Shown here: positions 17,372 through 26,123 of the stretch, piece by piece
How the letters are laid out: each line of letters opens with the position of its first letter
How positions within the stretch are numbered: position 1 is the stretch's first letter
Source: Lachnospiraceae bacterium
GTDB taxonomy: Bacteria > Bacillota > Clostridia > Lachnospirales > Lachnospiraceae
Assembly: GCA_910576125.1 (NCBI GenBank)
Contig: CAJTHM010000010.1
Coordinates: 124,001-188,000, forward strand
Direction of reading: 5' to 3'
Length of the DNA: 64,000 nucleotides
The notes under the pieces: model-generated
Database searches by the model: none
What the model was told of the DNA's origin: nothing
The model's input: the letters and a program-made list of their open reading frames with translations, nothing else
Program-made: the position numbers and the translations under genes

Positions 17372-18604
17372 ATGCTGGATTGTAAGAAAGCAGGAAGACA
17401 GATTGCGCTATTGAGGAAAAAGAAAGGGCTGACCCAGGAGGATGTGGCCGCGCGGCTGTGCATCAGCCCTCAGGCGGTGAGCAAATGGGAGAATGGACAC
17501 ACGATGCCGGAGTTGTCCCTGCTTGTGGAACTGGCACAGCTGCTTGACTGCACGATTGACGGGATTCTGTTCCCGGCGTCCCCGCCCGCCGCAGAGGCTG
17601 ATTTCGAGCATATCCTGCTGCCTTATGCCCCGATTGCGGAGTTCACGGGCAGAAGCTGGCCCCGCAGCATGGCGGTACCGGCCCTGCTCTCGGCGCTGAA
17701 GCTTTTTATGGGCCTGGAGGGACACAGGGATTCCATGGGGCGGCAGATAAACGATGACACGGAATATATCCTTCAATCCGCGTTTTCCTCCATCTGTTTC
17801 GGCTATTCCTGGGGGGATGACAATGCTTTGGAGGACGGGCTGGGGATTTATGGGTTGACAGGGGAGGTTCATAGCAGGACGGATTGTCCGGAGGAAGATT
17901 TCATCGGTCTGGCTGTGAGGAACATTATGGGCGGATATCCTGTCATCATCGTTCCGAAAGAATACACCGATGTGATTTTGGCCACCGGTTTTTCCGGCCG
18001 GGGAAAGGTCTTAAAGGGCATTTCGTTTCTGGACGGAGATGATGAAAAGAACTCGGTCATGTCTTTCCGGCAGCTGAAAAGCTTTCCGGAGTGGTATGCC
18101 AAGGAGTCTGACATGCTGCTGATAAAGCCGTGTGAAAGAAACGTCTCCACGGCGGCAAAGTGCAGGGAAGCTCTGCGGAAAGGCGTCCTGCTTCTGGGCA
18201 ATCAGGTCAGCATATCGGACCAGCCTCTGGTAGGGTACGGCATGGTCATTTACGACAACTGGTGCAATGAACTCCGCAAAGAAAACAACAGGAACCTTGT
18301 GGAGATGGAGACTCTGAGTCCGCATATTTTCATACATTATGAGGGGAAACTGCGCATCCGGGAGTTCCTGGAACTTTGCCTGCATCTGCTGAAGGACATG
18401 GATCCCCGCCCTGTGGTGACGGCGATTTCCAAATACGATGAAATCATAGAGATGTGTGAAAGATGTATGAACCAGCTGCTGGCGCAGACGCCCGACGGCA
18501 TAGAGGAAGCCAGGGCGAAGCGCCGGATGCTCATTGGGGTGCTGCGCAGGAGCAAGGAACTGGAAACGGAAGCGTTGAAAGAAATCGCGCTAATTGGTCT
18601 ATAA
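17372..18604 (+). CDS. XRE-family regulator with large C-terminal domain
   Basis: The N-terminal 65 residues form a classic HTH_3 domain (GRQIALLRKKKGLTQEDVAA, then SPQAVSKWENGHTMPELSLL). The remaining 345 residues are an uncharacterised domain containing FGYSWGDD, GGYPVIIVPKE and SGRGKVLKGISF. The aromatic-Trp motif followed by the Gly-Pro-Val-Ile strand is reminiscent of papain-like or BtrH-like folds found fused to regulators, but I cannot confirm this. It is probably a ligand-sensing transcription factor. AAAGGGAGA precedes ATG 17372. It has its own promoter and no co-directional partner within 400 bases; the regulated gene is unknown. Confidence 0.75.
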   Translation: MLDCKKAGRQIALLRKKKGLTQEDVAARLCISPQAVSKWENGHTMPELSLLVELAQLLDCTIDGILFPASPPAAEADFEHILLPYAPIAEFTGRSWPRSMAVPALLSALKLFMGLEGHRDSMGRQINDDTEYILQSAFSSICFGYSWGDDNALEDGLGIYGLTGEVHSRTDCPEEDFIGLAVRNIMGGYPVIIVPKEYTDVILATGFSGRGKVLKGISFLDGDDEKNSVMSFRQLKSFPEWYAKESDMLLIKPCERNVSTAAKCREALRKGVLLLGNQVSISDQPLVGYGMVIYDNWCNELRKENNRNLVEMETLSPHIFIHYEGKLRIREFLELCLHLLKDMDPRPVVTAISKYDEIIEMCERCMNQLLAQTPDGIEEARAKRRMLIGVLRRSKELETEALKEIALIGL

Positions 18605-19024
18605 AACCGTGTTAAACGAATCATAACAGTTTTACAGAAATATAGCTGTCCGGGCACAGTAGCTCAATAGGACAGAAAAGGGTTATTCTTGATGACAATG
18701 GCCAGCGTCCATGTTGCCGCCAGAGGCATAAAGAGCGTCCCGGATTTCGCCATGCCGGGGGATTGGGCATGCGGCCCGCCTGCTGCCGCTATATCGGAGA
18801 GGACTATAAGGGAGAGGAAAGGATTGAGATGTGCTCACGGCCACGCTGCCCCATTCGGGGGTGCTGTACCTTCTGGGCAGCGCTTCTGCGCCCGATAAGC
18901 TGAAGATAAGGATAAACAGTACCATCTGAGCCCGGAGGACTCCGGGAAATATCTGTAAAGAGAACAGAGGCTTAGAAGTTGAGTGGGAACCAGCCGCTTT
19001 TTGGACGGCAGAATGCGAGGAGAG
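18605..19024 (+). other. 420-base gap without a convincing gene
   Basis: No gene is recognised. Short frames such as the one at 18689-18898 lack a ribosome-binding site and have a skewed composition. A stretch near 18653-18675 looks like a tRNA D-arm but no tRNA can be folded. The first in-frame start of the downstream nuclease-helicase gene (GTG 18983) falls in this gap, so its promoter region and possibly a few N-terminal codons are here. Confidence 0.4.
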
Positions 19025-22000
19025 ATGTACATAGGAGATCTGCACATTCATTCCAGATATTCCAGGGCGACCAGCAGAGACTGCACGCCGGAATACCTGG
19101 ACCTATGGGCAAGGAAAAAGGGGATCCACATCGTGGGCACAGGCGACTTCACCCACCCGGCCTGGCGGGAAGAACTGAAAGAAAAGCTGGAACCGGCAGA
19201 GGACGGCCTGTATGTACTGAAAAAAGAATACAGGCTGGAAGGGGCAGGGGACAGCGTCAGACAGCCCCGTTTCGTGGTTACCGGGGAAATCAGCTCCATT
19301 TACAAAAAAGGCGACCGGGTAAGAAAGGTGCACAGCCTGTTGCTTCTGCCCGGGCTGGAGGCGGCAGAGACGCTGGCAAGGCGGCTGGAACTGATAGGGA
19401 ACATACATTCGGACGGAAGGCCTATCCTGGGGATTCCCTGCAGGGATCTGCTGGAGATCATGCTGGAGGCCGCTCCGGCGGGAGTCTATGTGCCCGCCCA
19501 TATCTGGACGCCGCATTTTTCCCTGTTCGGAGCCTTTTCGGGGTTCGAGACCCTGGAAGAATGCTTTGAGGATTTGTCGCCCTATATCCATGCCCTGGAG
19601 ACAGGCCTCTCCTCAGATCCGCCCATGAACTGGAGGGTGAGCGCCCTGGATCGTTTCCGGCTGATTTCCAATTCCGATGCCCATTCTCCGGCAAAGCTGG
19701 GGAGGGAGGCGAACCTCTTCGACATAGAACTCTCTTTCCAGGGGCTGGCAGAGGCCATCCGGCAGGGAAAAGGCCTGGCTGGCACTATTGAATTTTTCCC
19801 GGAGGAGGGAAAGTACCACTTTGACGGCCACAGGAAATGCGGACTCTGCATCAGCCCCCGGGAGACGGCCGGATATGGCAACAGATGCCCCATATGCGGG
19901 AAGAAGATAACCATCGGGGTGCTGAACCGGGTGGAGCAGCTGGCGGACAGGCAGGAGGGCTTCGTCCTGCCCACAGGCCGCCCTTTCGAGAGCCTGGTGC
20001 CGCTTCCCGAAGTGATCGGCTCGTCCATGGGAATCTCTGCCACAGGGAAAAAAGCGGCGGAAAAGTATGAACAGATGATACAGGCCCTGGGGCCGGAATT
20101 CGCCATCCTGCGGGAGATTCCGGTGGAGGACATCCGAAAGGCCGCAGGTCCTCTGGTGGCGGAGGGCATCCTGCGGCTGCGCCAGGGCCAGGTGAAGCGC
20201 ACTCCGGGCTACGATGGGGAATATGGAAAGATAGGGCTGCTCACCCCGGAGGACATCAGCCGCCTGGAAGGGCAGATGAGTTTTTTCACGGCGGAAGAAC
20301 TGCGGGTGATGGAGAAAGGAAGAGCTGTAGCAGACACGGAGATTGCCGGTCAGAAGACAGGAGCCGGAAAAAACTCGGATATTGACTTGCAGAAAGCATG
20401 GATTGGTAATGATGTAGAGAACGGCCGCCAGAAGTCAGAAGCTGAAGATGACCAGGATACGCATATTCAAACCAACCGGCAGATATCAGATGTTTCGACA
20501 ACAGACAACCTGAATGAGCGCCAGCGAGAAGCCGTGGAACGGGCAGGGCGCAGCGTGGCGGTCATTGCCGGGCCGGGAGCGGGCAAGACCAGGACGCTGA
20601 TTGCCAGGCTCCGTTACCTTTTGGACAAGAGAGGGATCAGGCCGGAGGAAATCACGGCAGTGACTTTCACTAATAAGGCAGCGGAGGAGATGCGCGCCAG
20701 AATGGCGGACGACAGCCAAGAAGCCAGTCAAAAAGATTCGAAAGGCCAGAAGAGTCAGAAAAGCCGTAAGAATCAGAAAGACTGGGGCGGGGCAGAAGTC
20801 TGGATCGGAACTTTCCATGCCGTCTGTGCCCGTTTCCTTCAGGAGGCAGGGCACTCTTTCGTGGTGGCGGATGAGGGACTGCAGACGGAATTGGCGGAAA
20901 AGGCGCTTCGGGAATTTGAAAAGAAGGATTCACCGGGGAAATTTCTGCAGGAGCTGTCACGGATGAAGAACGGCCTGCAGGGAAACAATAGCTTTGTGGA
21001 ACCGGTTTCTTCCAGGGCAGCAGCCCAAAAAAGGGAGGCTGGCTTAGGGGAAAACGCAGCCGCCGACGGAAAGAACTGGCGCGTGTATCAGTATTATCAA
21101 AGACTCCTCCGACAGGCAGGGGCATATGACTATGACGATTTACTGCTGGAGACATTGAAGCTGCTGGAAGAGATGCCGGAGGATGCGCCGCAGCGCCGCC
21201 GTTTCTCCTGCCTCCTCATCGACGAATTCCAGGACATCAACCCGCTCCAGTACCGACTGGTAAAGGAATGGGGGCGGGGCAGCATGGAAGAGGAGCATTC
21301 CATGGAAGAGGGGCATTCCATGGAAGAGGGGCATTCCAGGGAACTGTTCGTGATTGGCGACCCGGATCAGTCCATCTATGGTTTCCGGGGCTCCGATTCC
21401 AAAGCTTTCTCCAGATTGGGGGAGGAATATCCTGACCTGTCCCTCATACGCCTGGAGGAAAACTATCGCTCCGCCCCGGCCATCCTCCATGCCGCCCTGG
21501 GCGTGATTTCCCACAACGAAGGGGAACCACGCAGAATGAGGGCCATGGCCCCAAAAGCAGGACAGGGAGCCGGACTTCCCGTGCGCATAGTATCGGCGGA
21601 GGACGAGCGCGGGGAAGCGATTTTCGTGGCCAGGGAAATCATCCGCCAGATCGGCGGCATAGACATGCTGGATACGGACAGGGATGGGACACGGGAGGGC
21701 CGCCGGGCGCGCGGTTTTTCGGACATCGCGGTGCTCTACCGAACCCACAGGCAGGCGGCGCTGCTGGAAAAATGCCTGCGCCAGGAGGGAATCCCCTATC
21801 TGGTGGCAGGGCGGGAAGATTTTCTGCGGGAGCGGGAGGTACGGGCCGCGCTGTACTTTTTCCGCCATATCCTGTATCCGGAGGAGACGGCGTGGGGAGT
21901 GCTGTGCCAGAGACTCCTGGGGCCTTTTTTGGGAGAGAATCGGGAGGAGGGGCTTAACCTCCTGACTGAAAAGTACCGGAAAAAAGCAAAGAAAGGAAAG

Positions 22001-22480
22001 CCAGTGAAGCTCCTGGAGGAGTGGTGCGGCGAATTTCCTTTCGAGAACCAGGATGCCATGAAAAAACTGACAGACATGTCGGTTCTTTGCCCTACCATGG
22101 AAAGTTTCTTTCAGACCCTGTCTTTCGGCGAGGACGGTGACATCAGGAGGAACAGCGGCAGGAAATTCACGGCGGACGCGGTGACGCTGATGACTCTCCA
22201 TGGCTCAAAAGGCCTGGAATTTCCGGTGGTATTCCTCTATGGGCTGGACAAGGGGCGGCTTCCTCTGGAGTTCGGCGGGGAAACGGATCTGGAGGAGGAG
22301 CGCCGCCTGTGCTACGTGGGCATGACCAGGGCCAGGGAGGAACTGATTCTGGTCTGCGGCAGGGAACCCTCTCTTTTCCTGGAGGAGATTCCGGCAGGGG
22401 ACGCAAAATGGGAGCGGGCCGGGAAAGAAGAGGAGGAAGCGGTCCAAGCCGTCCAGATGAGCCTGTTCGATTTGATTTGA
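19025..22480 (+). CDS. EndoQ-like PHP nuclease fused to UvrD/PcrA helicase
   Basis: Two-part protein of about 1150 residues. Residues 1-400 match EndoQ-type PHP domains, repair endonucleases known to cut 5' of deaminated bases: GDLHIHSRYSRATSRDC with the metal His pair, GTGDFTHPAW, ISNSDAHSP, then a four-Cys zinc site (CGLC and CPIC, near 280-305). Residues 500-1150 hold a complete SF1A helicase: Walker A AGPGAGKTRT, FTNKAAEEMRAR, Walker B LLIDEFQDINPLQY, GDPDQSIYGFRG, LEENYRS, TLHGSKGLEFPVVF and CYVGMTRAREEL. Low-complexity inserts lie between helicase motifs. Start ATG 19025 follows GAGGAG; GTG 18983 or ATG 19013 are alternatives. A role in repair of deaminated DNA is inferred. Confidence 0.88.
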   Translation: MYIGDLHIHSRYSRATSRDCTPEYLDLWARKKGIHIVGTGDFTHPAWREELKEKLEPAEDGLYVLKKEYRLEGAGDSVRQPRFVVTGEISSIYKKGDRVRKVHSLLLLPGLEAAETLARRLELIGNIHSDGRPILGIPCRDLLEIMLEAAPAGVYVPAHIWTPHFSLFGAFSGFETLEECFEDLSPYIHALETGLSSDPPMNWRVSALDRFRLISNSDAHSPAKLGREANLFDIELSFQGLAEAIRQGKGLAGTIEFFPEEGKYHFDGHRKCGLCISPRETAGYGNRCPICGKKITIGVLNRVEQLADRQEGFVLPTGRPFESLVPLPEVIGSSMGISATGKKAAEKYEQMIQALGPEFAILREIPVEDIRKAAGPLVAEGILRLRQGQVKRTPGYDGEYGKIGLLTPEDISRLEGQMSFFTAEELRVMEKGRAVADTEIAGQKTGAGKNSDIDLQKAWIGNDVENGRQKSEAEDDQDTHIQTNRQISDVSTTDNLNERQREAVERAGRSVAVIAGPGAGKTRTLIARLRYLLDKRGIRPEEITAVTFTNKAAEEMRARMADDSQEASQKDSKGQKSQKSRKNQKDWGGAEVWIGTFHAVCARFLQEAGHSFVVADEGLQTELAEKALREFEKKDSPGKFLQELSRMKNGLQGNNSFVEPVSSRAAAQKREAGLGENAAADGKNWRVYQYYQRLLRQAGAYDYDDLLLETLKLLEEMPEDAPQRRRFSCLLIDEFQDINPLQYRLVKEWGRGSMEEEHSMEEGHSMEEGHSRELFVIGDPDQSIYGFRGSDSKAFSRLGEEYPDLSLIRLEENYRSAPAILHAALGVISHNEGEPRRMRAMAPKAGQGAGLPVRIVSAEDERGEAIFVAREIIRQIGGIDMLDTDRDGTREGRRARGFSDIAVLYRTHRQAALLEKCLRQEGIPYLVAGREDFLREREVRAALYFFRHILYPEETAWGVLCQRLLGPFLGENREEGLNLLTEKYRKKAKKGKPVKLLEEWCGEFPFENQDAMKKLTDMSVLCPTMESFFQTLSFGEDGDIRRNSGRKFTADAVTLMTLHGSKGLEFPVVFLYGLDKGRLPLEFGGETDLEEERRLCYVGMTRAREELILVCGREPSLFLEEIPAGDAKWERAGKEEEEAVQAVQMSLFDLI
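21283..21336 (+). repeat. Three 18-base tandem repeats inside the helicase gene
   Basis: Three head-to-tail copies of CATGGAAGAGGGGCATTC (the first with one change) encode the acidic hexapeptide MEEGHS between helicase motifs II and III. A similar sequence occurs at 51426-51470, upstream of the BofC-like gene. Confidence 0.9.
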
Positions 22481-22546
22481 GGAGAAGAAGTACTGATAAT
22501 CCAGGCCGTCTGACGTTGAGGAGAACGGTCTGACAAGGAGGATAGA

Positions 22547-23224
22547 ATGACAAAAGATAACTATACTCTGCTGGAAAATTACATGCTGTCCTGCATGGAA
22601 GACAGCGCCCATGACAAGGAACATATCTACCGTGTCCTCTACACCGCCCTGGACATAGCCGGGACGGAAGAGGCCGTGGACATGGACGTGCTGATTACCG
22701 CCTGTCTGCTGCATGATATCGGCCGCCGGGAACAGTTCGAGGATTCCCGGGTATGCCATGCGAGGGCCGGAGCGGACAAGGCATACCATTTCCTGACAGA
22801 ACACGGTTTCCCGGAAAGCTTTGCGGCGCATGTAAGGGATTGCATTTCCTCCCACCGCTACCGAAAGGACAACCAACCGGAAACCATAGAGGCGAAGATA
22901 CTGTTCGATGCGGATAAGGTGGATGTGTCCGGCGTTATCGGCATTGCCAGGACGCTGATTTATAAAGGACAGATTTCGGAGCCTTTGTACACTGTGCTGC
23001 CAAATGGCCAGGTCCCCGATGGGACGGACGACAGGGATCCATCCTTTTTTCAGGAATACAAATACAAGCTGGAGGGGCTGTACGATAAATTTTATACTGC
23101 CCGGGGCGCAGAAATAGCGGCAGGGAGGAGACAGGCTGCCGCCGCATTTTACGACAATCTTCTGCGGGAGGTGAGAGAGCCTTATGATACAGGAAGCGCG
23201 CTGCTTCAGACATATGTGGAGTGA
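22547..23224 (+). CDS. HD-domain phosphohydrolase
   Basis: Metal-dependent phosphohydrolase of the HD superfamily, YedJ/YpgQ-like, 225 residues. The ligands are H-D pairs: SAHDKEHIYRV near residue 21, CLLHDIGRRE near 60 (the HD motif), SSHRYRKD near 105, and FDADKVDVSG near 126. Relatives hydrolyse nucleotides or similar phosphate esters, but the substrate is not predictable here. ACAAGGAGG precedes the ATG. It follows the nuclease-helicase gene by 66 bases and precedes a P-loop kinase, so it may share an operon with either. Confidence 0.86.
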   Translation: MTKDNYTLLENYMLSCMEDSAHDKEHIYRVLYTALDIAGTEEAVDMDVLITACLLHDIGRREQFEDSRVCHARAGADKAYHFLTEHGFPESFAAHVRDCISSHRYRKDNQPETIEAKILFDADKVDVSGVIGIARTLIYKGQISEPLYTVLPNGQVPDGTDDRDPSFFQEYKYKLEGLYDKFYTARGAEIAAGRRQAAAAFYDNLLREVREPYDTGSALLQTYVE

Positions 23225-23324
23225 ACCTCGTTGGAGAGCCTGGAAGAATGCTAATCGAAAGTGGCTGAAATAGATTCTACATACGAATATCGAGTTGCCG
23301 TATTCGGAACAGGAAAGGAGCAGA

Positions 23325-23909
23325 ATGGACAATAAGATTATCATCATAGAGGGCTACCTGGCCGCGGGAAAGTCCTCTTTCGCGGAAAAGCTTTCACGAG
23401 CATTGAAGGTTCCATGCCTGATAAAGGATACCTTTAAAACAGCCCTGTGCAGTACGGTCGTAATGGAAGACCGAAAGCAGAGCAGCCGTTTTTCCGCCAT
23501 CACTTTCGATGGGATGCTGTACGTGGCGGAAAGGCTGCTGGAAGTGGGATGCCCTCTCATCATGGAGGGGAACTTCGCGCCCGCGGGCGTGAAAGACAGG
23601 GACGAGTCGGATGCAATCCGAAGAGTGCTGGAAAAGCATCAGTGCGAACCCCTCACATTCAAGTTCATGGGAGATACCCGGGTGCTGCATCAGCGTTTCG
23701 TGGAGCGGGAGGAATCGCCTGAAAGAGGACAGGCCAACCGAATCGGCAGCGCGGTCTCATATGAGGATTTTGATATGTGGTGCCATAATCTGGATTTTTT
23801 TGACCTGGGAGGGAAAGTCATCCGGGTGGATACGACAGATTTTGACAGAGTTGATTACGAGGGGATGATAGAAACGGCCGAACGGTTCATGGAAGGGACG
23901 GAGAGATAA
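23325..23909 (+). CDS. P-loop NTPase, probable small-molecule kinase
   Basis: Begins MDNKIIIIEGYLAAGKSSFA with a Walker A motif (GYLAAGKSS) at residues 9-17, the arrangement of AAA_33/zeta-toxin-like and chloramphenicol-phosphotransferase-like kinases. EGNFAPAG near residue 88 gives the Walker B-like segment, and the Arg-rich LHQRFVEREESPERG acts as a lid. The length is 194 residues. AGGAAAGGAG precedes ATG 23325. Its TAA overlaps the ATG of the next HAD gene by one base, so kinase and phosphatase are translationally coupled. The substrate is unknown; there is no antitoxin-like partner, so a toxin role is not supported. Confidence 0.8.
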   Translation: MDNKIIIIEGYLAAGKSSFAEKLSRALKVPCLIKDTFKTALCSTVVMEDRKQSSRFSAITFDGMLYVAERLLEVGCPLIMEGNFAPAGVKDRDESDAIRRVLEKHQCEPLTFKFMGDTRVLHQRFVEREESPERGQANRIGSAVSYEDFDMWCHNLDFFDLGGKVIRVDTTDFDRVDYEGMIETAERFMEGTER

Positions 23910-24748
23910 TGAGGACACTGTATGTCACTGATTTGGACGGCACGCTGCTGAACACGAAGGACAGGATAAACCCGGAGAGCCTGAGAATCATCAATGAACT
24001 GGTTGGCCGGGGAATGCTTTTTACCTATGCCACAGCCAGGTCTCTGGAATCGGCCTGTGTGGTGGCGGACGGGCTGACGCTGACCATGCCTGTAATTGTA
24101 TACAATGGTGCTTTCATCATGCGCCCCGATACGAAAGAAATCATATCATCCCTGTTTTTTACGGAGGAAGAAGCCGGATTCGTCAGGCGTATCCTGGAGC
24201 AGGCGCGTATCAGCCCGCTGGTGTATTCTTTTGTGCAGGGCAGGGAGAGGGTATCCTGGAATACTGTCCGGGAGAACGAGGGGATAAAGCGGTATCTCTC
24301 GAAGCGGAAAGGCGACCAGAGACTGAGGCCTCTGGAAGATGGAGAGGGACTGTACGGCGGAAATGTCTTCTACTACACCTGTATAGGGGAAAAAGAGGAA
24401 CTGATGCCGCTGTATGAAATCTTTTCCGGGGACGAGAGATTTCGCTGCACGCTCCAACAGGAACTGTACCGGCCGGAGTACTGGTGCGAAGTCATGCCCC
24501 GGAAAGCCACAAAGGCGGAGGCCATCAGAACACTGAAAAATTTGTGGAACTGCGACAGGATAGTTTCGTTCGGGGATGCCATCAATGACATCCCCATGTT
24601 CCGGATATCCGACGAATGCTACGCTGTGGAGAACGCCGTGCCGGAACTGAAGCAGGCCGCCACAGGCATTGTGGACAGCAACGACAGGGACGGGGTGGCA
24701 AAGTGGCTTTGGGAGAATGCAGAATGTTCCCGGAAAGGAGAGATATGA
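23909..24748 (+). CDS. Cof-type HAD family hydrolase
   Basis: Second Cof-like phosphatase in the window, 279 residues. Motif I is YVTDLDGTLLNTKD at residues 4-17, motif II is TYATARSLESA near 42, the conserved Lys lies in PRKATKAEAIRTL, and motif IV is SFGDAINDIPMF near 215. It ends with AVENAVPELKQAA and DSNDRDGVAKWL, the usual tail for this class. The ATG overlaps the stop of the P-loop gene and the TGA overlaps the next start, so it sits in a tightly packed operon. It probably dephosphorylates sugar phosphates or flavin/PLP-type compounds. Confidence 0.9.
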   Translation: MRTLYVTDLDGTLLNTKDRINPESLRIINELVGRGMLFTYATARSLESACVVADGLTLTMPVIVYNGAFIMRPDTKEIISSLFFTEEEAGFVRRILEQARISPLVYSFVQGRERVSWNTVRENEGIKRYLSKRKGDQRLRPLEDGEGLYGGNVFYYTCIGEKEELMPLYEIFSGDERFRCTLQQELYRPEYWCEVMPRKATKAEAIRTLKNLWNCDRIVSFGDAINDIPMFRISDECYAVENAVPELKQAATGIVDSNDRDGVAKWLWENAECSRKGEI

Positions 24749-24906
24749 TTCTATGGATTAGCGGGGCCTGTGACGTGGGCAAATCGGCTCTGGCAAAAGC
24801 GCTGGCCGAAAAAGGCAACGGCAGAGGACCGATGGTTTTCGTTAGAATCACACAGGTCTCTGCCTGGCATAGACGGAATTGCGCTGCAAAAGGGAGGGCA
24901 TTATGA
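24745..24906 (+). pseudogene. Truncated P-loop kinase fragment
   Basis: A 53-residue frame starts at ATG 24745, overlapping the HAD stop (ATGA), with AAAGGAG upstream. It opens ILWISGACDVGKSALAKALA, a clear Walker A motif at the N-terminus as in small kinases, but ends after 53 residues, overlapping the FUSC gene start by ATGA. The rest of a kinase (Walker B, lid) is missing. Either it is a deletion remnant kept because it preserves coupling to the next gene, or a mini-protein; the first is more likely. Confidence 0.5.
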
Positions 24907-25892
24907 GGGAGAGTCGGCGGCTGTGGAAACCGCGGCTGATAAAGAGCCTGAAGATGGCGGCAGCAGCCTTTGCCGCCATTGCGCTGGCGGAAGAACTGGG
25001 CCTGCGATATGCCGCCACGGCCGGCATTGTCACAGTGCTGAGCATCCAGAACACCAAGCGGGAAACTTTGAAAAGCGCCGGAAAGCGCTGGCTGGCCTTT
25101 CTGTGCGCTCTGGCTATTTCCCTTGTCTGCTTTTCCCTGATAGGATACCGTCTCTGGGCCTTTGGCGCATATCTTTTCCTGTTCGCCCTGCTGTGCTTCA
25201 GCGCTGGCTGGACCGAAGCCATCGCCATGGATTCGGTGCTGGTGTCCCACTTCCTCACGGAACAGGGCATGGGGCCTGAACTGATAGCTAACGAGGCAAT
25301 GCTGCTTTTGATTGGCACAGGGGCCGGAATCGCGGTGAATCTGCATCTTCACAGGCAGCAGGCGGAATTTGAGCGGCTTGCGGGAAATGTGGACGGGCAG
25401 ATGAAAGGCATTCTGCACAGAATGTCCCTGTGGCTGCCCAGGGAGGACAAGGACGGCTACAATGCGGACTGCTTTCTGGAACTGAAAAAAGGAATCAGCC
25501 GGGCGAAAGACTGCGCAGTCTCCAACTACGGAAATACCGTGCTCTCGAAAAGCGTATATGAGCTGGACTATGTGGCCATGCGGGAGCAGCAGGGTATCGT
25601 TCTGCGGGAAATCTACGACAATATATTAAGGATTCAATATCTGCCGAAACAGGCAGAGCAGGTGGCCGGGCTGCTGGGACAGATAGGGGAGGACTTCCAC
25701 AGGGACAACACCGTGGAGGGACTGCTGGAGCAGAGAAAGGCCGTGCTGGACGAAATGAAGTCCCAGCCGCTGCCCGACAGCAGAGAGGAATTTGAAGCCA
25801 GGGCGGTTTTGTTTTACATCCTGATGCAGATAAAGCAGTTCCTGGAAATCAAGAAAGAATTCATGCGCGCCCACGGAGAATATCACGAATAA
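24903..25892 (+). CDS. FUSC/aromatic acid exporter family membrane protein
   Basis: A 329-residue membrane protein of the ArAE_1/FUSC family. The N-terminal half has four to five hydrophobic segments, starting RLIKSLKMAAAAFAAIAL-like and including the family segment AATAGIVTVLSIQNTKRETL near residues 37-56. The C-terminal half (about 160-329) is a soluble, helical, charged domain typical of Firmicutes members of this family. ATG 24903 overlaps the truncated kinase frame. Relatives export aromatic acids or unknown metabolites; the substrate is not clear. Confidence 0.85.
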   Translation: MRESRRLWKPRLIKSLKMAAAAFAAIALAEELGLRYAATAGIVTVLSIQNTKRETLKSAGKRWLAFLCALAISLVCFSLIGYRLWAFGAYLFLFALLCFSAGWTEAIAMDSVLVSHFLTEQGMGPELIANEAMLLLIGTGAGIAVNLHLHRQQAEFERLAGNVDGQMKGILHRMSLWLPREDKDGYNADCFLELKKGISRAKDCAVSNYGNTVLSKSVYELDYVAMREQQGIVLREIYDNILRIQYLPKQAEQVAGLLGQIGEDFHRDNTVEGLLEQRKAVLDEMKSQPLPDSREEFEARAVLFYILMQIKQFLEIKKEFMRAHGEYHE

Positions 25893-25960
25893 AAGAGAAC
25901 GATATACCGGAATACAATGACAGACAAGGGGAAGAGCAGGATGTAAATGCGGAAAAATAA

Positions 25961-25989
25961 TTGCAGGATTCTCTATTCTGTGCTAAGAT
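25961..25989 (+). promoter_or_regulatory. Possible promoter of the TrpB-like gene
   Basis: TTGCAG, a 17-base spacer and TAAGAT lie 135 bases upstream of ATG 26124, leaving a 5' leader in which no riboswitch is recognised. Confidence 0.4.
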
Positions 25990-26123
25990 AATACTTGATT
26001 TCTTTAGGGCGGGAGACGGACGCCTTGCCGTGGTCTGGAAAGCAGATATGCCGAAAAGCTGACGGCCATGGCTTCACGCGAATCTAATTGCCGTAAACGT
26101 CAGCGGCAGAATGGAGAACTGAA

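Noticed and set aside
18653..18680. tRNA D-arm-like sequence (GTAGCTCAATAGGACAG)
   Set aside because: No acceptor stem, anticodon loop or T-arm (GGTTCGAATC) can be folded around it.
23325..23909. Zeta-toxin-like kinase as part of a toxin-antitoxin pair
   Set aside because: No antitoxin-like partner; neighbours are HD and HAD enzymes in a metabolic-looking operon.
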